This document shows positions 46,000 to 53,610 of a stretch of 64,000 bases of DNA, one piece after another. Positions within the stretch are counted from its first letter, which is position 1. The number at the start of each line of letters is the position of its first letter. This stretch comes from Saccharopolyspora erythraea (GTDB lineage: Bacteria; Actinomycetota; Actinomycetes; Mycobacteriales; Pseudonocardiaceae), in NCBI RefSeq assembly GCF_018141105.1, contig NZ_CP054839.1:5270001-5334000 (forward strand), written 5' to 3'. The notes beneath the pieces are model-generated. The model saw nothing but the letters and a program-made list of their open reading frames with translations, ran no database searches and had not been told where the DNA came from. Both the position numbers and the translations under genes were made by a program.

Positions 46000-46713
46000 C
46001 GTAACCTCCTGCACAGAAGTTGGTCGGCAGGCCGGAACAATCCACGGGCAACTGCCCGTTTTCTTCCGGCCTTCTCCTTTCCGAAGCTCCAGACTCGCTG
46101 GTGCCGCGCAGATGCTATGGGCAGGAACAGCCCGACACGAGTACGACATAGTCACTCGTTCGGGTAACGCGAGTCCACTGAAGACTGATGTTGGTCCACA
46201 TGACGCGGTGGACGCGCTCGGCGCGCTCGCAACGCACTTCGGGCGCCAGTTTGACGCCGTGTGCCGATCTGGCGTTCGCACGCGACGGCCGATCCCGGCA
46301 GCCCGCACGTACCGACCGGGCAGACCGGTCCACAGTGGCCAGCAAGGCGCTGTCCAGCACTTCTTTCCCCGGAAGCCCATGCAATGCAAGAACATTCCGA
46401 GGAAACTTGATCACAGTGCGCGAGTCGACAGAGGAACAAGCACCGAACCGGCGTGGTCTCCCATGATCGGAAATGCGGTCGGCACCGGAACCGGACAACG
46501 GTGGACCACCGGCCCGCAACAGGGGTGAACATCGACGAGCGCCGCGACTCCGGGCCGCCGTGAGCAGCGTTGATCGCCCTGCGCCCACAAGCACCTGCCC
46601 TTAGCATTTCCACCGCAACAACAGAACTCAATAATGACCGAAATGGACTCCGAGGGAAAACAGGTTCGCTTGTTCCCCTCCGGTTTCCGCGTTTTCCGCA
46701 AGAGGAGGAAATA
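46000..46713. other. 714-bp divergent promoter region between the two leader peptides
   Basis: A long AT-richer interval with no credible gene. Overlapping frames on both strands lack GC-third-position bias. It holds the ribosome sites of both peptides (AGGAGG on each side), and both immediate leaders are A-rich (GAAAACAGG / GAAGAAAACGGG), suggesting related control. Confidence 0.5.
46044..46059. promoter_or_regulatory. Palindrome ACGGGCAACTGCCCGT in the peptide-1 leader
   Basis: A 16-bp dyad (7-bp arms, 2-nt centre) lies 45 bp before the start of peptide 1 and is followed on the plus strand by TTTTCTT. It is a candidate operator, or an attenuator-like hairpin. The very short centre favours a protein-binding site. 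Confidence 0.4.
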
Positions 46714-47046
46714 GTGTCTCACGAAATGAGCCTTTTCGAGCTGGAGGACCAGCGGGTGGAATTTCTTCCCGCTCGCACCGTGCTGACGATGTTCGCGTTC
46801 GCAGGCGGTCCGCGAGCGGACTGGGGCGGTGAGACGAACAACGCTCATGCCGGCGACGGCGGCAACGGTGGCGGTCACGGCGGCGGTCACGGCGGCGGCG
46901 AAGGCGGCCGCGGCGGTATCGGCGGCAACTTCGGCCACGGCGGCAACGGCGGCCACGGCGGCAACTTCGGCCACGGCGGCACCGGCTGGGGTGGCGACGG
47001 CATCGGTGGCCCCGGCGGTGACGCGTTCGCCGGCGGCAGGTGGTGA
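46714..47046 (+). CDS. Gly-rich peptide with conserved leader (putative RiPP-like precursor 2)
   Basis: A 110-residue peptide starting at GTG 46714 (GAGGAGG, 5 nt spacing). Leader: MSHEMSLFELEDQRVEFLPA then RTVLTMFAFAGG. The tail is about 70 residues of Gly with His, Asn, Asp and Phe in ordered units (GGHGGGHGGGEGG; GGNFGHGGNGGHGGNFGHGG; GWGGDGIGGPGGD), ending AGGRW. The duplicated NFGHGG motif and the high His content are distinctive and could bind metals. It is divergent from peptide 1 and shares its leader almost residue for residue (HE-S--ELE--RVEFLPARTVLT). Probably processed by the same M50 protease. No modifying enzyme was identified next to it. Confidence 0.75.
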   Translation: MSHEMSLFELEDQRVEFLPARTVLTMFAFAGGPRADWGGETNNAHAGDGGNGGGHGGGHGGGEGGRGGIGGNFGHGGNGGHGGNFGHGGTGWGGDGIGGPGGDAFAGGRW

Positions 47047-47146
47047 CAGCGCGGGCGGGTCGGCGGTATCACCGCTGACCCGCCGCTTCACACCGCTGGA
47101 ATCCCGCCGACGGCGCGCCGAGTGCGTGTCGTCGGCGGATTCCGGT

Positions 47147-47950
47147 CTAGCGCCCGAGGGTTCGCCGGGCGAACTCGGGTTCACTCCGGTCGGCATTGGC
47201 CCTGCGCGCGATCTTGTGGTTCTTGCCCAGCATCAGCCTGAGCTGGTAGGCGCTCTCCAGCCGGAACGCGCGCCACGATGCCGCGTGCCACGCCTGGTGG
47301 AACAGCCGTTTGGTCGCCGCGACCGCGTCCGGGGAACGCCCGGCGATCCGGTGCGCCAGTTCGGTCGCCGCCGCGGCCGGGTCGTCGCAGACCTCGGTGA
47401 CCAGCCCCAGCTCGCGAGCCCGGTTGCCGTCGAAGGTCTCCCCTGTCATGGCCAGTCGCTTGGCCACGTCCACCGGCAGCAGCTCGCGCAGCGTGGCGGT
47501 GCCGCTCATGTCGGGCACCAGCCCCCACTTGGCCTCCATCACCGAGAACCGGCAGTCCGGGGTGGTGAAGCGGAAGTCGGCGCCGAGCGCCAGCTGCAGG
47601 CCGCCGCCGAAGCAGTGCCCCCGGATGACCGCGAGCACCGGCACCGGAAGCCTCCGCCACACCCAGCACATCTCCTGGTACAGGTTGGTGGAGCGCCACG
47701 GCGGCCGCAGGAAGTTGAGCATCATCCGCCGGGGCTGTCTGCCAACCGAGGCGAAGTCCAGGCCGGCGCAGAAGGACTTGCCCTCGCCGCTGAGGACGAC
47801 CGCGCGGACGTCCCGGTTGGCACGCACCTGTCCGGCAGCCTCTACCAGCGCGCGCATCATGTCGAGGTCGAGACCGTTGAGCCGGTCCGCCCGCGTCATG
47901 GTGACGTGGGCCAGCGGCCCGTCGATCTCGACCGAGACTCGTTCCGGCAT
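47147..47950 (-). CDS. Enoyl-CoA hydratase/isomerase (crotonase) family protein
   Basis: A 267-residue crotonase-fold protein. It starts MPERVSVEIDGPLAHVTMTR and has the oxyanion-hole segment LSGEGKSFCAGLDFASVG. The second signature is VLAVIRGHCFGGGLQLALGADFRF and is followed by FSVMEAKWGLVPDMSGTATL. Of the two usual catalytic glutamates, the first is replaced (GGGLQLALGAD). The D of PDMSGT could act as in isomerases, so dehydration activity is doubtful and isomerase or hydrolase activity is possible. ATG 47950 has AGAGGA upstream. It stands 170 bp downstream of the SbnB-like gene on the same strand, with its own candidate operator, so it may not belong to that pathway. Confidence 0.82.
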   Translation of the reverse strand: MPERVSVEIDGPLAHVTMTRADRLNGLDLDMMRALVEAAGQVRANRDVRAVVLSGEGKSFCAGLDFASVGRQPRRMMLNFLRPPWRSTNLYQEMCWVWRRLPVPVLAVIRGHCFGGGLQLALGADFRFTTPDCRFSVMEAKWGLVPDMSGTATLRELLPVDVAKRLAMTGETFDGNRARELGLVTEVCDDPAAAATELAHRIAGRSPDAVAATKRLFHQAWHAASWRAFRLESAYQLRLMLGKNHKIARRANADRSEPEFARRTLGR

Positions 47951-47981
47951 CGGCGATCCTCTGCTTCCGGCGGTGGGACCA

Positions 47982-48009
47982 CCCGATACTACTGGTCGGT
48001 AACATCGGG
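47982..48009. promoter_or_regulatory. Palindromic operator candidate before the crotonase gene
   Basis: Arms CCCGAT (47982-47987) and ATCGGG (48004-48009) flank an inner TACTGGTCGGTA. The site is about 30-60 bp upstream of the crotonase start. The inner ACCGACCAGT type resembles operators of TetR regulators of acyl-CoA catabolism, but no such regulator is encoded nearby. Confidence 0.45.
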
Positions 48010-48120
48010 CACGAGCCCCTACCCCGGCGACGTCCCGCCGCACGCGCCGCCGACCGGTTCCCGCAAGCATCCGCGAGTCCTGCGGGGCCGCCGTGGCAGC
48101 CCGAAAAGTCCCACGGGTCG

Positions 48121-49191
48121 CTAGCCGTAGCGGCGCAGCTCGTGGAAGAAGTCGTCGACCACTTGCAGCTCGCCTGCCGCGGCCACCTCGTCGTAGACAT
48201 ACTTGCCCACGCCGAGGTCGAGCACCCCGAGCCCGAAGGGCGAGAACACCAGCGGGCGGTCGGTGGGCGGCGTGATCCGCTCGGACATCACGTCCTCCAG
48301 CGTCCCGTCGAGGAACTCCCGGTCGCCGGTCAGCTGCTCGGCCAGGTGCGGCGAGGTGTCGGCCTTCAGGCAGTGCTCGACGTCGTCGACGACGTTGGCC
48401 GAGGCCAGGATGATCTCCGGGGCGAGGTCGCGCAGCGACACGTGCAGCACCAGCGGGTTGTGCCGGAACCACGACGGGTCGTGCACGTGCGGAGTTCCCG
48501 CGACGGTCGCGAACACCACGAGGTCGCTGGACCGGATGAGCTGCTCGGGTTCGTCGTGCAGTGTGACCCGCCCGGCCCCGACGGTCTGCTCCAGGTAGCC
48601 CCGGAAACCGGCCGCGCTCTCGGCCGACAGGTCGTACACGCCGATGTCGTCGAACGACCAGCCGGTGCCGACCAGGAACCGGTGGATGTAGCGGGCGATC
48701 AGGCCCACTCCGAAGAACCCGATGCGCGCCGGACGCGCGCGCCCCCGGCTGAGCCGGTCGGCGGCCAGCGCCGCCGAGGCCGCGGTCCTGGTGGCGCTGA
48801 TGATGGAGCTCTCCATGCAGGCGAACGGATACCCGGTGTCGTGGTCGTTGAGGATCAGCACGGCCGAAGCGCGCGGGATGCCCGCCGCCACGTTGTCCGG
48901 GAAGCTGGAGATCCACTTCATCCCGTCCACGCGGACCCGCCCGCCGATCGACGCGGGCAGCGCGATGATCCGGGAGTTGGGGCGGTCCGGGAAGCGCAGG
49001 AAGTACGACGGCGGGTTCACCGAGTCGCCGGCGGCGTGCACGCGGTAGATCTCCTCGGTCAGCTCCACGATCTCGCTCTCGCGGCCTTCCAGCGTCCGCT
49101 GCACCTGGGCCCCGGAGATCACCGCGAACGGTTGCACGGTGGCCTGCTCCGCCTTCGCCGTCTGCTCCTGGCCGGTGTGGATGGTGGTCAT
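48121..49191 (-). CDS. sbnB: SbnB-like dehydrogenase of 2,3-diaminopropionate synthesis
   Basis: A 356-residue member of the ornithine cyclodeaminase/mu-crystallin family, best matching SbnB. SbnB oxidatively cleaves N-(2-amino-2-carboxyethyl)-glutamate (the SbnA product) to 2,3-diaminopropionate and 2-oxoglutarate using NAD. It has GGRVRVDGMKWISSFPDN with the substrate lysine, AVLILNDHDTGYPFACMESS and the Rossmann motif RIGFFGVGLIARYIHRF. HVSLRDLAPEIILASANVVD follows. Its ATG overlaps the oxygenase stop (ATGA). A separate SbnA homologue on the plus strand at 56648 completes the pair. This supports local supply of Dap to the one-module NRPS in the same operon. Confidence 0.88.
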   Translation of the reverse strand: MTTIHTGQEQTAKAEQATVQPFAVISGAQVQRTLEGRESEIVELTEEIYRVHAAGDSVNPPSYFLRFPDRPNSRIIALPASIGGRVRVDGMKWISSFPDNVAAGIPRASAVLILNDHDTGYPFACMESSIISATRTAASAALAADRLSRGRARPARIGFFGVGLIARYIHRFLVGTGWSFDDIGVYDLSAESAAGFRGYLEQTVGAGRVTLHDEPEQLIRSSDLVVFATVAGTPHVHDPSWFRHNPLVLHVSLRDLAPEIILASANVVDDVEHCLKADTSPHLAEQLTGDREFLDGTLEDVMSERITPPTDRPLVFSPFGLGVLDLGVGKYVYDEVAAAGELQVVDDFFHELRRYG

Positions 49192-50192
49192 GGGGCGGTC
49201 ACCTCGATCGTCGGCGAGCAGGCGGCGAGGTGCGTGGCGTCGGCCATCGCGACGAGGACCTCGCGCGGGCCCTCGTAGGCCTCCCGGCTGTGGGCGTTGC
49301 GGATGTTGTCGACCAGCATCAGGTCGCCGTCCTGCCAGGGCTCCCGGGCGGTGTTGGCCTCGTAGATCTCGTTGAGCAGCGCCACGACGTCCTCGCCAAC
49401 CGGTTCCCCGTTGCCGAAGAGCGTGTTGAAGGGCAGCCCCTCGGGGCCGTAGACCTCGACCAGGAACTCGCGCACCTCGGGCGCGATCGTCCACTCGTTG
49501 AGGAACGCGATCTGGTTGAACCAGCAGCGCCGCCCGGTGGCCGGGTGGCGCACGACGGCGCTGCGTCGCTGCCTGGTGCGCAGCCCGCCGTCGGGCTGCC
49601 ACTCGAACTCGATGGCGTTGTTGCGGCAGTACCTCTCGACCTCGGCCCGGTCCTCGGTGCCGAACGCCTCGGCGAACGACGCGCCGATTTCGTCGTTGTA
49701 GTTGCGGACCAGCAGCCAGCCCTCACGCTCGAACCGCGCGACGAGGTCGGCGGGCAGCGCGTCGAGCACGGTCGGTGTGTCGGCGACCGCGGTCGCTCCG
49801 CCGTGCTCTGGGGCGGTCAGGCACGCGAACTGCATCATTCCCGGGAACTCGAGGGCGTAGCTCAGCTCGTTGTGCATGCACATCTGCTGGTTCGCCGGCC
49901 ACTTCGACGAGGAGTACACCCCGTCGCCGTGGTCCTGGCGGGCGGCGAAGGCCTCCCGCTCGGTCATCAGGCCGGTGGACAGCCGGTGAAAGACGGCGGC
50001 GGCCTCGGCGGTCTCGCGCAGCCCGAGACCGCGGACCAGGACCGAGCCGTGCTCGGCCACCGCGGCGCGCAGCGCGTCCCGGTGCTCCGATGCCCATCTC
50101 GGCGCGCCACCGGCCGCATCCGCCCGCAGCATCGCGGGCTTGCCGGGCCGCAGGTCGACGTCGAGCGCCGACGCTGGAGTTGAGGACGACAT
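49188..50192 (-). CDS. SyrP/TauD-type Fe(II)/2-oxoglutarate oxygenase
   Basis: A 334-residue clavaminate-synthase-like dioxygenase. The facial triad is visible: H-x-E in CMHNELSYALEFPG and the distal His with Arg in NIRNAHSREAYEGPREV (2-oxoglutarate Arg near the end). EHGGATAVADT and RCWFNQIAFLNEW are typical of the SyrP branch, whose founder beta-hydroxylates carrier-bound Asp in syringomycin synthesis. It lies 22 bp after the NRPS gene and overlaps the SbnB gene by ATGA. Hydroxylation of the residue tethered to this NRPS, possibly Dap or its derivative, is therefore the likely step. ATG 50192 follows AAAGGA. Confidence 0.85.
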   Translation of the reverse strand: MSSSTPASALDVDLRPGKPAMLRADAAGGAPRWASEHRDALRAAVAEHGSVLVRGLGLRETAEAAAVFHRLSTGLMTEREAFAARQDHGDGVYSSSKWPANQQMCMHNELSYALEFPGMMQFACLTAPEHGGATAVADTPTVLDALPADLVARFEREGWLLVRNYNDEIGASFAEAFGTEDRAEVERYCRNNAIEFEWQPDGGLRTRQRRSAVVRHPATGRRCWFNQIAFLNEWTIAPEVREFLVEVYGPEGLPFNTLFGNGEPVGEDVVALLNEIYEANTAREPWQDGDLMLVDNIRNAHSREAYEGPREVLVAMADATHLAACSPTIEVTAP

Positions 50193-50214
50193 CTCGATTC
50201 CTTTCCGTTGCCGC

Positions 50215-53200
50215 TCAGGGGGATGCGAACAGTTCGGCGGCGCGCAGCACGATCCGCGCCGCCTCGGCCGGGCGGGTCCGCAGGAAGTGGTGCCCGCCGT
50301 CGGCGAGCTCCCGCACATCGACGTTTTCGGCCAGCAGGCCCCAGTCGTGGTGGCGGTGGGCGGAGCCGCCCGTGCTCGGGTCGTCGACGGCCAGCACCGC
50401 GGTGACCGGTGCCGACAGCCGCACCTGCGGTGGGTGCTCCAGCGCGTCGGCGAAGTAGCGGTGCGCCGACACGCAGTCGTGGCGGTAGGCGGCACCGACG
50501 TGCGCGGCGCGCTCGGCGTCGAGCTCGCCGAGCTCGGTGTAACCGGTGTCCGCGCGGAGGTCGGCGGCGATCTCGGCGTCGCGGCGCGCGGTCAGCTCCG
50601 CGACGGCGACCCTGCGGTCGGCGGCCCGGCCCGGCAGTTGCGCGGCGAGGAACACCCGCTGGACGTCGGCGCCACGATCCCGCAGCCTGCGTGCGGTCTC
50701 CAGGGCGAACGCCGTGCCCGACGAGTGCCCCCAGAGCATGATCCTGGTCAGGCCGCGCCGGGTGATCTCGTCGGCCACCTGGTCGACGACCTGGTCCAGC
50801 GAGGCGAACGGTTCCGCTTCGGCGGCCAGGTCGTGGCCGGGCAGCTCGACCGCGTGGACCTCCAGGCCGCTGCCGCGCAGCGCCCTGGCCAGCGGCTGGA
50901 AGTTCACCGCGTTGCCCCCGGCGTAGGGGAAGCACACCAGCGCGCCCGAGCCTCCGCCGTCCGGTTCGGACAGCTGGTGCAGCAGGCCGCCGCGCTGCCG
51001 CGCCCTGCCGTCGACCAGCGCGGCCAGGTCGCCCAGCACCGGGTTGGCGGTGATCTCCTTGAGCGAGACGGCCCGGTCCAGCGCGATGGCCAGCTTGACC
51101 GCCGACAGCGAGGTGCCGCCGCGGTCGAAGAAGTGGTCCTGCCTGCCGATCTGGTCCGCTGGGACCCCGAGCACCTTCGCCCAGGCCGCGGCCAGCCGTT
51201 GCTCGGTCGGCGTGCTCGGCGCGCGGTAGTCCTCCTCGACGACTTCCAGCTCCTCGGCCAGTGCCTTGAGCGCCTTCTTGTCGACCTTGCCGTTGGCGGT
51301 CAGCGGCAGGCTCTCCCTCCAGTGGAACACCGGCGGAACCATGTACTCGGGCAACGACTCGGCGAGGGTGTCGCGCAGCATCCCGGCGTCGAGCTCGCCC
51401 GGCGCGGAGTAGAACGCCGCCAGGTGCTTGCTGAGATCGGCGCGTTCGGCGACGACCACGGCGCCGTCGCGCACCCCGGGCACCCGCAGCAGCCTGTTCT
51501 CGATCTCGCCGATCTCGATGCGGAACCCGCGGATCTTGACCTGGCTGTCCCGGCGGCCGAGGAACTCGAGCTTGCCCTCCGGCAGCCAGCGCCCGTGGTC
51601 GCCGCTGCGGTAGAGCCGCTGCCCCGGCCGGTGCGGGTCGGCCAGGAACGCCTGCCTGGTCCGCTCGGGGTCGTTGACGTAGCCGCGTCCGACGCAGACG
51701 CCGGAGAAGACGATCTCGCCGGGCGCTCCCAGCGGCACCGGATCGAGGTTCTCGTCGACGACGTAGACGTGCACGTTGGGGATGGCGGGCCCCAGCGGCA
51801 CCCGTTCGCCCTCCGGCACCCGGTCCATGACCTCGTGGTTGGTGTCGTCGCAGGTCTCGGTCAGCCCGTAGGCGTTGACCAGCCGGATCCCCGGCATGGT
51901 GGCGAACCAGCGTTCGGCGAGCTCCTTCTTCAGCGCCTCGCCGGTGACCGACACGCACCGCAGGTCCGGCAGCTCGCGCGGGTGGTTCTCCAGGTAGGAC
52001 AGCACGACCTCCAGGTAGGACGGCACGACCTGGAGCACCGCGACCCGGCCCTCGGCGATCCGGTCCACGAACCGCTCGACGTCGAGGATCACGTCCTGCT
52101 CGACCAGCAGCGTCCGGCCGCCGACCACCAGCGCCGAGACCAGTTGCCACAGCGAGATGTCGAAGCACTGCGGGGCGATCTGGGCGACGGCCCGGCCCTC
52201 GCCGATCCCCAGGTCGTCGACCTTGGCCAGCAGGTGGTTGAGCATACCCGCGTGCTCGCACATCGCGCCCTTGGGCTGCCCGGTCGAGCCGGAGGTGAAG
52301 TAGATGTAGGCGAGCTGGCCGGCGGTGACCTCGGTGCCGAGGTCGCCTTCGGCGTGGTCCTCGGCGTAGGCGTCGTCGACCAGCAGCGCCTGGACCCCGG
52401 GCAGCGACTCGAGGGCGTGGTCCAGCGTGGTGGTGCTGCCGCGTTCGGTCAGCACGATGCGGCACTCGGCGCGGGAGAGGGTGGTCGCGATGCGGTCGGC
52501 CGGGAAGTGCGGCTCGATCGGCAGGTAGGCGCCGCCGGCCTTGAAGACCGCGAGCACCGAGGCCAGCCAGTCGAGGTCGCGCTCGGTGGCCACCGCGACG
52601 ACGCCTTCGGGCTCCAGACCGCGCACCAGCAGGGCACGCGCCAGCCGGTTGGCGCGGGCGTTGAGCTCCCGGTAGGTCCAGCTGCGCTCCCCGTGCACGG
52701 CCGCGACCGCGCCCGGGTGCAGCTGCACGCGCTGCTCGAACAGCTCGTGCATCCGCTGGTCCGGCAGATCCCGGTGCGGTCCGGCGAGTCCTTCGGCCTG
52801 GTAGCGCAGCTCGTCGGCGGACAGCAGGCTCCGCTTGCCCGGCTCGGCGCCGGGCTCCGCGGTGAGGTGCGTGAGGGCGGTGAGGTGGTAGCCGGCGATC
52901 CTGGCGGCGCAGTCGGCGTCGAGGACGTCGGTCCGGTACCGCAGGCGCATCGCGAGCCGGTCGCCGTGCCGCTCGATCCCCACCCGCAGCACGGTTGCGC
53001 CGCTGAGTTCGCCGTCGCCGGCCGGGTCGAACGCGGTCTCGAACGGCGCCTCGCCCAGGCCCAGCTCACGCCTGAGCTCGTCGAGCGGGAAGTCCTTGTT
53101 GGACACGACGTCGGACTCCACCTGCCGGTTCGCCAGCGCGAGATCCCGCCAGGAGCCGCCTGCGACGACCAGGCGGCAGGGCAACGGGTTCGCGCTCCCC

Positions 53201-53466
53201 TCGGCGACGTAGCCGGTCGTGACCTCGCGCTCGCCGGTGAGCGCGGCGAGCACCTCGGCGTGCGCGGTCAGCAGCACCGCGCTGAGCGGCACGCCGAGCT
53301 CTTCGGCCAGCCGCAGCGCCGAGGCCGCGAGGCCCTCGGGGACCGGCACCCCGTGCTCGGCGGTCCCGGCGGCGGGGTGGAGGGTCCACCGCGGGACGGT
53401 GGTGGCACCGCCCGCGGCGAGCACGCCGCGCCAGAACTCGCGGCCGGCCTCGGTTAGCGTTCCCAT
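50215..53466 (-). CDS. Single-module NRPS: half C domain-A-T-TE
   Basis: A 1083-residue synthetase. Residues 1-225 align only with the C-terminal lobe of condensation domains (EFWRGVLAAGG; LSAVLLTAHAEVLAALTG; NKDFPLDELRRELG). The HHxxxDG lobe is absent. A domain 232-742: YFTSGSTGQPKG (~390), NAYGLTETCDD, GDHGRW, VKIRGFRIE, NGKVDKKAL; hand-read code DIWQSTADDK, not one I can assign. T domain: FFDRGGTSLSAVKL (~780). Thioesterase 839-1083: LVCFPYAGGNAVNF, GHSSG (~912), GGHHFL. Likely it loads one amino acid, plausibly Dap given SbnA/SbnB. The neighbouring oxygenase may hydroxylate it and the TE release or transfer it. The carrier-Pls protein lies 144 bp upstream, same strand. Confidence 0.9.
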   Translation of the reverse strand: MGTLTEAGREFWRGVLAAGGATTVPRWTLHPAAGTAEHGVPVPEGLAASALRLAEELGVPLSAVLLTAHAEVLAALTGEREVTTGYVAEGSANPLPCRLVVAGGSWRDLALANRQVESDVVSNKDFPLDELRRELGLGEAPFETAFDPAGDGELSGATVLRVGIERHGDRLAMRLRYRTDVLDADCAARIAGYHLTALTHLTAEPGAEPGKRSLLSADELRYQAEGLAGPHRDLPDQRMHELFEQRVQLHPGAVAAVHGERSWTYRELNARANRLARALLVRGLEPEGVVAVATERDLDWLASVLAVFKAGGAYLPIEPHFPADRIATTLSRAECRIVLTERGSTTTLDHALESLPGVQALLVDDAYAEDHAEGDLGTEVTAGQLAYIYFTSGSTGQPKGAMCEHAGMLNHLLAKVDDLGIGEGRAVAQIAPQCFDISLWQLVSALVVGGRTLLVEQDVILDVERFVDRIAEGRVAVLQVVPSYLEVVLSYLENHPRELPDLRCVSVTGEALKKELAERWFATMPGIRLVNAYGLTETCDDTNHEVMDRVPEGERVPLGPAIPNVHVYVVDENLDPVPLGAPGEIVFSGVCVGRGYVNDPERTRQAFLADPHRPGQRLYRSGDHGRWLPEGKLEFLGRRDSQVKIRGFRIEIGEIENRLLRVPGVRDGAVVVAERADLSKHLAAFYSAPGELDAGMLRDTLAESLPEYMVPPVFHWRESLPLTANGKVDKKALKALAEELEVVEEDYRAPSTPTEQRLAAAWAKVLGVPADQIGRQDHFFDRGGTSLSAVKLAIALDRAVSLKEITANPVLGDLAALVDGRARQRGGLLHQLSEPDGGGSGALVCFPYAGGNAVNFQPLARALRGSGLEVHAVELPGHDLAAEAEPFASLDQVVDQVADEITRRGLTRIMLWGHSSGTAFALETARRLRDRGADVQRVFLAAQLPGRAADRRVAVAELTARRDAEIAADLRADTGYTELGELDAERAAHVGAAYRHDCVSAHRYFADALEHPPQVRLSAPVTAVLAVDDPSTGGSAHRHHDWGLLAENVDVRELADGGHHFLRTRPAEAARIVLRAAELFASP

Positions 53467-53610
53467 CGCGTCTTCTTCCTTCCACGCACCGCTGCCGCGG
53501 TGCTCGGTGCTGTTTTCTGCTGGTTTCCCGGCGAGTCCGGACGTCGCTCGCCCGGTCGCGCGTGCCGGTCGCGGTGGCCCCGGCCTTCTGCCCGCTCGGC
53601 GGGGCGGCGC

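Noticed and set aside
46115-46631. Overlapping frames on both strands between the two leader peptides
   Set aside because: AT-richer sequence without third-position GC bias or ribosome sites; best seen as promoter region.
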